From assembly GCF_002214185.1 (NCBI RefSeq), contig NZ_CP022161.1, positions 7,323,486 to 7,387,485 of the forward strand: 64,000 bases of DNA. The letters run 5' to 3'. The notes beneath the pieces are model-generated. The model saw nothing but the letters and a program-made list of their open reading frames with translations. It had not been told where the DNA came from and made no database searches. A program made the position numbers and the translations under genes. The stretch comes from Streptomyces capitiformicae (GTDB lineage Bacteria > Actinomycetota > Actinomycetes > Streptomycetales > Streptomycetaceae). Positions 52,092 through 59,766 of this stretch are shown here, piece after piece (position 1 is the first letter of the stretch; each line of letters starts with the position of its first letter).

Positions 52092-54770
52092 GTGGGCGAC
52101 AGTGTGGAGCGGTACGTTCGGTGGACCGTCGGCATGCTGGAGGCGCTGGAGCGGTCCGAGCCGGGCGGCCTCGGCGGCGAGGGCGGCGAGGGCGATGGGG
52201 GCGATGGGAGCGGTGGGAGAGATCGGGGCGATGATCTCGAACTGCCGCGGAAGCGGGCCGAGTTCAGGGTCGCCGTCGCCCGGCTGCTCGGGGAGGCGCG
52301 GGGGCCGCTCTCGGTGGGGGTGGTCGGGGAGTTCAGCGCGGGCAAGTCACTGCTGATCGAGACGCTGCTGGGGCTGCCCGGTCTGCTGTCGGTGAGCGAT
52401 GTGGCGACCACCGGGAACGTCACCTCCCTCCACGTCACCCAACTGCCCGGCGACGAGGCATCCTCGGTGCTCGACGGGCGCGCCGTCGTCTACTGCACGG
52501 CCGCCGAGACGAGCGAACTCATGGCCCATCTCCACAGCAGGCTGGTCGAGTTGGCGCGACTCGAGGAAGGGCTGGGTGACCAGTGGCTGGGCGAGTTGCG
52601 CGCCGCCACCCCGGGGCCGGGCGCCGGCGGCTGGGAGGCGCTCGCCGCCTGGTGCCGGAAGCACGGCGCAGGTGTCAGCGGGACCAAGATGCGGTCCGTC
52701 GCCGAGGAAGTCGGGCTGGTGCAGGCGGCGTACGAGCGCGGGGCGCCACTGCTCGGCCGCCGGTACGAGCTGTCGGACGCGCAGGCCAAGCGGGCCATGT
52801 CCCTGCCGGGCGTGCGGTTGGGGGAGAAGGGCGGCGGCCGGGCCGGGCCGGATACGGGGGCGGACTCCGAGGCGTACGGGCAGGCCGTCGGCGGGCCCGG
52901 GCAGCGGATACCCGACGATGTGCTCGCCGCCTGTGTGCCGCTGATCCGGCGGGTCGAGCTGAGGGTGCGGGTGCCGCGCCGGGTCTGGGACCTGCGCGAC
53001 ATCGGAGCGCTCACCCTGCTGGACTTCCCCGGGCTCAACAGCCCGCAGTCCGGGGAACGGGACCGGTTCCTCAGCCGCCGGGAGCTGCGGGACATCCACA
53101 CCGTCCTCGTCCTGATGAACGCGCAGCGCGGGCCCGTCTCCAGTGAGCAGGACTTCTTCGACATGCTGCGCGAACCCACCGCCGACGGGCGGGAACGCCG
53201 ATCGGACGAGGTGCTCAGGGAGAGCCTGCTCGTCGCGGGCGGTCGCTTCGACCAGATGCCCGTGGAACCCGAGGTGCTCAGCGAACTGCTGGGCAGCGCC
53301 CCCGAGCCGCTCACCGAGCGGCGGCTGCGCGGGCTGCCCGGCACGGCCGTACTGGACGAGGTCGTCGAGGCCGCCCAGCGGCTGCTGCCGCCCGGGCAGC
53401 GCAAACAGCTCGTACTGGTGTCGGCCATGGCCGGACTGGCCGCGCTGCACCGCTCGGGCGCCGTGGAACTCGACGAGTCGACGCGGGCCCGGCTGCGGCC
53501 CGGCACCGAGGCCGACCGGCTGACGCGGATCACCGAGCTCTGGGGCAAGATCGCCGACCGGCTGGCGGAGGACCAGCCGGGGGCACCGCTCAGCAGGGTG
53601 CTGCGGGAGTTCGCCAAGGACGGCGGGCTCGGCCTGCTGCGCGAGCAGTTGGTGCGGCATGCCGCGGAGCACGGCGGCGCCATCCGGCGGGACGCCGTAC
53701 GGCGCCGGGCCGGGGCGGTGGACCGGATGCGGCTGGCCCTCATCGCAGCCGAGCGGGCCGCGCACCCGGAGGCCGAGTACCCGCCCGCCTTCCGGGAGAT
53801 GCGGCAGGCCCTGGACGACACCCGGCGGCTGCTCACCGACCTCCGCGACACCCTGGTCCTCGGGCTGGGACCGGGCACCGTCCAGGCCGACGACGCCCTG
53901 CGACGGCGCGTCGCCGACGAGGCCGCGACCCTGGTCGCGGGCTGGCCGGAGTGGAAGGAGCTGTTCGCGGCGGTCGACCGGGACAAGCAGCTCGTCACGG
54001 TGGGGCAGGGCTGGAGCGACGAGGACCGGGCGTTCACCGACAGCGTGTGGGCGGCCGCGGCGGAGATCGGGCTCGACCTCGACATGGGCGCCGGGCCCGA
54101 CGTACCCGCCGACGGGCCGCCCCCCGGCGTCTCGGGCGACCCCGAGGAACTGGTGCCGAGGTTCCGCGCCGGACACGCCGCCCTGCTCAAGCTCGTCCAC
54201 GACCGGGTCCGGGTCGGCTACGAGGAGCGGCTCGCGGACCACGTCGACACCATGGACGAACTCCGCGACCGCTGGCGGCAGTTGATCGCCGCCGAGCGGG
54301 AACGCGGCCCCATGACCCCGACCCGTACCCAGCGGATGCTCGAACTGTTCGCCACCACCCGGGCTGAGGAGTGGCGCGACCGGTTGCGCAGGGCCGACTC
54401 CCCGCAGACCGACCCCGCCGCCGTGGACGCCGCGTTCCCGCTCCGCCGGGACCGCTGTCTGCCCTGGCACTCCGAGCAGCCCCCGGGCCGCGACCCGCTG
54501 GAGCGGCACGTCGTGCACGCCGTGCGGATGCGGCGCGAACTGGTCACCGCCCTGCTCCAGCTGGTCCACGGCCAGTTGGCGAAGGAGCAGCTCGCCCTCG
54601 CCGCGACGGCCGAGTCCGTCATCGCCGCCCGGGAACGCACCGTCACCGCGCACGACACCCTCGACCTGCTTCTCTCCGACAGCGCGGCGAAGGAGGGGGA
54701 CCACGCGGGCGCTCCGCTCGACCTGGCCGCGCGGCTGGAGGCCACGCCCCCGCCCACGAGGACCCGCTGA
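52092..54770 (+). CDS. Dynamin-like large GTPase (SrfC-like)
   Basis: An 892-aa protein. The P-loop is GEFSAGKS (residues 79-86), followed by TTGNVTS as probable switch I and DFPG (residues 311-314) as G3. A canonical N/TKxD G4 is not seen. About 200 residues lie between switch I and G3, far more than in classical dynamins. The rest is long alpha-helix (AEHGGAIRRDAVRRRAGAVDRMRLALIAAERA and similar), as in dynamin stalks. Residues 23-50 are Gly/Glu/Asp low complexity. GTG 52092 is chosen for its spacing from GGGGGAGG (52075-52082). It is first of five co-directional genes; an Hsp70-like gene follows, as in srfC/srfB pairs. Confidence 0.75.
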   Translation: MGDSVERYVRWTVGMLEALERSEPGGLGGEGGEGDGGDGSGGRDRGDDLELPRKRAEFRVAVARLLGEARGPLSVGVVGEFSAGKSLLIETLLGLPGLLSVSDVATTGNVTSLHVTQLPGDEASSVLDGRAVVYCTAAETSELMAHLHSRLVELARLEEGLGDQWLGELRAATPGPGAGGWEALAAWCRKHGAGVSGTKMRSVAEEVGLVQAAYERGAPLLGRRYELSDAQAKRAMSLPGVRLGEKGGGRAGPDTGADSEAYGQAVGGPGQRIPDDVLAACVPLIRRVELRVRVPRRVWDLRDIGALTLLDFPGLNSPQSGERDRFLSRRELRDIHTVLVLMNAQRGPVSSEQDFFDMLREPTADGRERRSDEVLRESLLVAGGRFDQMPVEPEVLSELLGSAPEPLTERRLRGLPGTAVLDEVVEAAQRLLPPGQRKQLVLVSAMAGLAALHRSGAVELDESTRARLRPGTEADRLTRITELWGKIADRLAEDQPGAPLSRVLREFAKDGGLGLLREQLVRHAAEHGGAIRRDAVRRRAGAVDRMRLALIAAERAAHPEAEYPPAFREMRQALDDTRRLLTDLRDTLVLGLGPGTVQADDALRRRVADEAATLVAGWPEWKELFAAVDRDKQLVTVGQGWSDEDRAFTDSVWAAAAEIGLDLDMGAGPDVPADGPPPGVSGDPEELVPRFRAGHAALLKLVHDRVRVGYEERLADHVDTMDELRDRWRQLIAAERERGPMTPTRTQRMLELFATTRAEEWRDRLRRADSPQTDPAAVDAAFPLRRDRCLPWHSEQPPGRDPLERHVVHAVRMRRELVTALLQLVHGQLAKEQLALAATAESVIAARERTVTAHDTLDLLLSDSAAKEGDHAGAPLDLAARLEATPPPTRTR

Positions 54771-54806
54771 CCTCTTCCGCCACCCGTCACCGATTTGGGA
54801 GAACCC

Positions 54807-57800
54807 ATGGGACTGCACGCCCACTTCGTCTCCTCGGGCGCGTCCTGCGTCGCCGACTCCTACGGGAACGGGTTCACCCTGCTCGGACCGCTGTCCGCGC
54901 TGGAGCTGCCCGCCCTGCGGCTGCTGCCGACACCGGGCGGCGACGTCCTCGTCCGGGGCGTCGAGGTGATCGCCCCGCCCGGTCTGCCCGCGGGCCAGCT
55001 GGCCGCCCTGCGCGAGCTGTGGCGGGGAGTGGAGGGGCGTGTCATCACCGAGCCCACCGTGGTGGCCGCCTCCGGCCCCGCCGCCCTGACCCGGCTGCCG
55101 GGCGACACCGATCTGGCCCTGCTGCTGATCGTCCACCACCACGGGACCGACACGGCCGCAGGACAGGTGATGAGTACGACCGAGGTCACCACGACCCTCC
55201 ATCTGGACCGGGCGAGCGCGCCGGTCCCGGGGCCGCCGGGACCGGCGGCGGGGAATGGGGCCTGGTACGACCCGAACCAGTGGACGCCGGCGCGGCCTAC
55301 CGCTGTGACGCAGACGGCCGCGACGCAGACCGCGGGGACGCACGCCGGCGCCCAGGTGAGCGGGGACGGCACCCCGTTCCAGCGGGTCCCCGACGACGTG
55401 CAGCGCCACCGCGGCTTCGCCGCCATCGACTTCGGCACCACCAACTCCACCGTGACCATCCACGACATGCGCCAGCTCGACGTACGCGCCATGTCACGCC
55501 ACCAGGAGGCGCGGCTGCGCCGGGAACTCGTGGCCCTGCTCTCCGAGCCGTCCGTGCCGGGGGCCGAGCGCGGACAGTGGCGCGAACTGCTCGGCGACGT
55601 GGCCCGACAGCTCCTCCCCGAGCGGGGCGGGGACCACGGCGAGCCCGGGCGGGCGCTGGCCGACGCGCTGGAGGGCGGGTACGGCGGTGACGGCTGGCTG
55701 CACGCGCTGTACACCGCGCTCGAACTGCGCCTCGCAGCCAGGAGCGACCGGCTGCGCGGCGCCGTGGCCCCGCTGCTGCACGCCTGCTTCGACCGGGCCT
55801 TCGACGAGCTGCCGCTGGATGTGCTGCGGCTGTTCCCCGCCGACCTCGACCAGTCCGGCGGCACCGAACTGGCCAGCCGGGTCGAGGTGGTCGAGACCCG
55901 GCCCGACTTGCGCGTACGGATGGGCGAGGAACGCGTCGCCGTCGGGGGCACCCCGGACGACGCGCCCCGCGCCTACCGTGGCCTGAAGCAGTACCTGGGC
56001 CGTGACCTGCCGATACCCGAGCTGCCGGCCCGCGCCGACGGCAGCCCGACCACCGCCGACGACCTCATCCGGGAGGGACTGCGCCATCTCCTGGACCAGG
56101 GCGACGAGTTCATCACCACCAACCCCAAGGAGTTCCACCAGGGCCGTATCGACCACCTCGTCATGACGTACCCGACGATCGCACCGCCCGCCGTACGCCG
56201 ACGGCTGCGCCAGCTGGTCGGCGCGGGCGGCGACGGTGTGGACGGGCTCGGTGTCACGCTCGTGGACACGCAGTTCGACGAGGCCGTGGCGGCGGCCCTG
56301 TTCTTCATCATGCGGGACTTCGGCGGGGACTTCGCGGCGGGCGTCGAGGCGTTCCGGGCCCGCTGTCGCCCACTGCCCGGCAGCGGCCGGGCCTGGCAGC
56401 AGAACGTCATGGTCCTCGACATCGGCGGCGGCACCAGCGACCTCGCCCTGATCAACCTCAAACTCAAGGACAACACCCCCGACCCCGTGCCCGGCCAGGA
56501 CCCCCGGTTCACCGGACGGCTGTACGTCCTCACCCCCAAGCTGCTCGGCTCCACCGGCCATCTGCAGCTCGGCGGCGATCTGATGACGCTGCGTCTGTTC
56601 CGCTGGTACAAGGCCGCGTTCGCCGACCACCTCCTCACCCGGTGGCCCGACCGCCACGAACGGGTCGTCGCCACGCTCAAGGTCCCCTACGCCACCGGCG
56701 ACGGGGCGTACGTCCCCGGCAGCCTGCTCGCCCGGGACACCGAGACCGACGGCTATCCGGGCGACCTGGTCGACCTCGTCGTACCCACCCGCTGGGACGA
56801 TCTGCCGCCGACGCGGGCGCGGGAGGTCGAGCAGACGTTCTGGCTGCTGTGGCGGCTCGCCGAGGAGGCGAAGATCCAGCTGGGCGCGGGCGTCGCCGAG
56901 CACCGGCCGCCGCCCGAGGCGTTGGAGGCGCTGCTGACCCGGTTGAGGGGAGTCGAAGGGTGGAAAAGCGCGGCCGGCGAGGAGTGGGCGCCGTGTCTGG
57001 ACGCCGACCGGTTCGAGCGGCTGATGGCCCCGGTACTCGACGAGATCATGGACCTGGTCGTGGCCCTCGCCGAGAACGGGCTGCAGGGCGGTGAGCTCGA
57101 CCGGATCTTCCTCAGCGGCAAGAGCAGCCGGATGCCGCTGATCCGCCGGGCGTTGGAGCGCCGGCTGTGCCGGGAGGCCGGGGTGCGCTGGAACTCCGCG
57201 GGCATCGCCGTCGAGGAGCAGTACGGGAAGCTGGCCACCTCCATCGGGGCCTGCTGGGGCCACCACGTACGCCGGTTCGCGCACGACGAGGGCAATGCGC
57301 AGGGTGTCCTCGGCCGCGGCCGCTACGTGCTGCGCATCGAGGTCGACAACCTCCGCTACTACCTGCCCTGCGACTTCGGCGCCACCTTCCAGCTGGGCTC
57401 GGCCGCCGCCCCCACCTACGCGCTGCTGAAAGTGGGCGACCAGCTCAGCCCCATCGGCCCAGGCGGCACCTGGGCGATCCGCAGCAGGTGGGAGAAGCAG
57501 CCCAAGAGCCTGCGCGTCCACCGGGGCACCGGCACCGGGTGGGTCGAGTGGGGCGCGTTCGACCCCGACGATTGGATCAGCCGCCGGGAACCGGACTTCG
57601 GCCTGGACCTGGAGGAGTGGGCGAAGCAGGTCCTCTTCCAGGTCGAGGTCGACGCGGACCTCTCCCTCCACCTCCATCTCGTACGCGGCGAACCGCAGTA
57701 CGAGGTGCGCGGCCGGGCCCAGGCCCGGGTCGACCTCGACTCCGGGGCCGGGCCGGACGGGCGGTGGACGCCTCTGGAGATCGTCGTGGACTCCAGGGTC

Positions 57801-58352
57801 GCCGGGGACCGGCCGGACAAGGGGGCGGTGGTGTTCAGCATGGCCGAGGATCCGCGGGTGCGGAGCGAGCAGGAGGCCGTGGAAGCCGGGGAGGCTCGAC
57901 AGGGCGCCGCGGCCGGTGGGTGGTTCGACCGGCTGTTCCGGGAGGACGGGCCGGCCGGGGTGCGACTGGTGCGGGGGCGGATGAGTGAGCCGTTGCCTCC
58001 GCCCCCGCACGACGGGTGGTCCTTCTATGTACGCCGCCCGACACAGCCGGACCGGGCGCTGGAGCTGGTGGACGTCGTCCCCGTGCCCCGCCGCGACGAC
58101 GCGGACCGGCAGGACCCGGCCGTCCGCGGGGAGCGCCGGGACGAGGGCGGCGAGCAGCACGAGGGGACCGAGTACGTGGCGACGCTGGACGAGCACGGCC
58201 GACTGCGGGTGCACCGTACGCCGGTGCCGTACTGGGCGGCGGACACCGTCGCCGAGATGTGGCACAACGAGGGAGCGGTGTTCCGGGTCGGCATGAACGA
58301 CGCGGCGGCCGCGCACATCGCCGAGCGCGACCCCTTCAACGGCAGGCACTGA
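54807..58352 (+). CDS. Hsp70/actin-fold ATPase, SrfB-like, with large insertions
   Basis: An 1181-aa protein. The ASKHA nucleotide pocket is clear: phosphate-1 AAIDFGTTNSTVTI (Asp about 208), phosphate-2 VMVLDIGGGTSDLALI (Asp about 538) and the adenosine motif LSGKSSRMPLIRRAL near 768. Phosphate-1 to phosphate-2 spans about 330 residues against roughly 190 in DnaK, so subdomain IB has a large insertion. An extra 200-residue N-terminal region and a 400-residue C-terminal region replace the DnaK substrate domain. ATG 54807 has GGGAGA 5 nt upstream. It is 36 bp after the GTPase gene. Confidence 0.78.
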   Translation: MGLHAHFVSSGASCVADSYGNGFTLLGPLSALELPALRLLPTPGGDVLVRGVEVIAPPGLPAGQLAALRELWRGVEGRVITEPTVVAASGPAALTRLPGDTDLALLLIVHHHGTDTAAGQVMSTTEVTTTLHLDRASAPVPGPPGPAAGNGAWYDPNQWTPARPTAVTQTAATQTAGTHAGAQVSGDGTPFQRVPDDVQRHRGFAAIDFGTTNSTVTIHDMRQLDVRAMSRHQEARLRRELVALLSEPSVPGAERGQWRELLGDVARQLLPERGGDHGEPGRALADALEGGYGGDGWLHALYTALELRLAARSDRLRGAVAPLLHACFDRAFDELPLDVLRLFPADLDQSGGTELASRVEVVETRPDLRVRMGEERVAVGGTPDDAPRAYRGLKQYLGRDLPIPELPARADGSPTTADDLIREGLRHLLDQGDEFITTNPKEFHQGRIDHLVMTYPTIAPPAVRRRLRQLVGAGGDGVDGLGVTLVDTQFDEAVAAALFFIMRDFGGDFAAGVEAFRARCRPLPGSGRAWQQNVMVLDIGGGTSDLALINLKLKDNTPDPVPGQDPRFTGRLYVLTPKLLGSTGHLQLGGDLMTLRLFRWYKAAFADHLLTRWPDRHERVVATLKVPYATGDGAYVPGSLLARDTETDGYPGDLVDLVVPTRWDDLPPTRAREVEQTFWLLWRLAEEAKIQLGAGVAEHRPPPEALEALLTRLRGVEGWKSAAGEEWAPCLDADRFERLMAPVLDEIMDLVVALAENGLQGGELDRIFLSGKSSRMPLIRRALERRLCREAGVRWNSAGIAVEEQYGKLATSIGACWGHHVRRFAHDEGNAQGVLGRGRYVLRIEVDNLRYYLPCDFGATFQLGSAAAPTYALLKVGDQLSPIGPGGTWAIRSRWEKQPKSLRVHRGTGTGWVEWGAFDPDDWISRREPDFGLDLEEWAKQVLFQVEVDADLSLHLHLVRGEPQYEVRGRAQARVDLDSGAGPDGRWTPLEIVVDSRVAGDRPDKGAVVFSMAEDPRVRSEQEAVEAGEARQGAAAGGWFDRLFREDGPAGVRLVRGRMSEPLPPPPHDGWSFYVRRPTQPDRALELVDVVPVPRRDDADRQDPAVRGERRDEGGEQHEGTEYVATLDEHGRLRVHRTPVPYWAADTVAEMWHNEGAVFRVGMNDAAAAHIAERDPFNGRH

Positions 58353-58357
58353 CCGCC

Positions 58358-59671
58358 GTGGACGCCCTCAGGACGCTTCTGGGCCGCGCCCCCGGTTCCT
58401 GGCTCGCCGTCATGACCCGCGCCCAGCTCACCGGATTGTGCGCCGCCCTGCGCGAACTCCTCGGCACCCGCCCCGAGGACCCGGGGGCGGAGGAGTGCCG
58501 GGCCGTGCTGGCCGAACTGGAGGCGCTGCTCGCGGTGCCGGGCGGGCCGGTGTCGGCCGAGGCGCCGCCTGCGGGGGCCGGGCCGGTGGTGCCCCTTCCG
58601 GTGCCGGACCGGCCCCATACCGCCCCTGGGATGCCTGTGCTGGGGACGCCCTCTGCCGGAGTGCCCGTTCCCGGGCCGCCCGCCTCCGGAACGGCCCCGC
58701 CCGCTCCCCCCGCCGGTCTCCTCTCCCGTACCACTCAATCGGCGGCCTGGGTGCACGGGAACGCCCCCGCCGTCGATCCCGAACTCTCTTCTCTCGCCGG
58801 GGAGTTGGTGAACAGCGCGGACGCCGTCGACTATCTCGGGCCGGTGCAGTTGCCCGCGGGGGCCGACACCCCGGCCCTGTGGCGCTGGTTCCACCTCACG
58901 CTGCTCCGGCTGCCCGCCGCGCAGGTGCCGAAGTGGCGGGAGCGGGCGGAGAGGCTGGCGGTGGCGGATCCGGTGGGCGCGCGGTGGATCGAGTGGCGGG
59001 CGCTCGACCGTGAGCAGGTGCTGATGCCGGGCCTGCCCCGGTACGGCATGGCGGGCGTACGGCTGGCCGTGCGGGGCGGCGTCGCGCCCTGGGTGCTGGA
59101 CGTGGCGGGAATCGAGGACGCCGTACCCGAGGGGGACGACCGGTCGCCCGTGCGGGCGTGGGCCGTACTCGCGGGCTGGGTCGCCGCGCTCGCCGAACTC
59201 GACGACCACGTGCACCACTGCGTGGAGAGCCTCACCCACCGGGGCACCCTGTCCCTCGCCGACCCCGTCCACCGACGCGCCTACCAGCAGGAACTCGCCC
59301 AGCGGCTCGGCCGGCTCGCCGCCCGCCGTTCCCAGGACTCCGCGGCGGAGCTCCAGGCCGCGCTGGCCGTCGACGAGGCACTGTGCTCGGTCGTCCACCT
59401 GCCCCCGGCGGCCCCCGGCAGCTGGTGGGCCGAGGTGGCGGAGACCTCCCAACGAGCCGTCCTCGAAGTACGCCGCCGGGCCCGCGCGGACGGCGCCGAC
59501 GTCGCCGTCGAGGTTCTGGCCCCTTCCTACCGCGAGGCCCGCCGCCGAACCGGCGGCAACGACATCCCCCTCGACGCGGGCGGCCGCAAGGGCCAGATCC
59601 TCGCCGGCCTCCGCCTGTGGGCCCGGATCGACGGGCGCGAGCTGCCGGGACGGGTGGTGTATCGGGGATGA
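58358..59671 (+). CDS. Unrecognised third component of the GTPase-Hsp70 operon
   Basis: A 437-aa protein starting at GTG 58358, 5 nt after the Hsp70-like stop. Residues 1-55 are helical (TRAQLTGLCAALRELLG), 60-120 is a Pro/Ala/Gly linker, and the rest is helical with Trp-rich patches (ALWRWFHLTLLRLP, RWIEWRALDREQVL). The C-terminus (VEVLAPSYREARRRTGGNDIP... RIDGRELPGRVVYRG) vaguely recalls the beta domain of GrpE, so a nucleotide-exchange or adaptor role is possible. SrfA-like is another guess. No family is recognised with confidence. Confidence 0.6.
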   Translation: MDALRTLLGRAPGSWLAVMTRAQLTGLCAALRELLGTRPEDPGAEECRAVLAELEALLAVPGGPVSAEAPPAGAGPVVPLPVPDRPHTAPGMPVLGTPSAGVPVPGPPASGTAPPAPPAGLLSRTTQSAAWVHGNAPAVDPELSSLAGELVNSADAVDYLGPVQLPAGADTPALWRWFHLTLLRLPAAQVPKWRERAERLAVADPVGARWIEWRALDREQVLMPGLPRYGMAGVRLAVRGGVAPWVLDVAGIEDAVPEGDDRSPVRAWAVLAGWVAALAELDDHVHHCVESLTHRGTLSLADPVHRRAYQQELAQRLGRLAARRSQDSAAELQAALAVDEALCSVVHLPPAAPGSWWAEVAETSQRAVLEVRRRARADGADVAVEVLAPSYREARRRTGGNDIPLDAGGRKGQILAGLRLWARIDGRELPGRVVYRG

Positions 59672-59766
59672 GGGGCCGGGGGGTGGCTGAGGGTCGACCC
59701 CGCCGGACCCGCCGGGGCGATGCCGACCCGGGGCGGGGTAGGCGGGAAGAGAAGGGAGGGGAACGC

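Noticed and set aside
59158..59766. Extension of the CHAT protein upstream to 59158 or a start at ATG 59668.
   Set aside because: The upstream part is a shifted-frame shadow of the 437-aa protein gene; the ATG at 59767 has a strong GGAGGG site, whereas 59668 has none.
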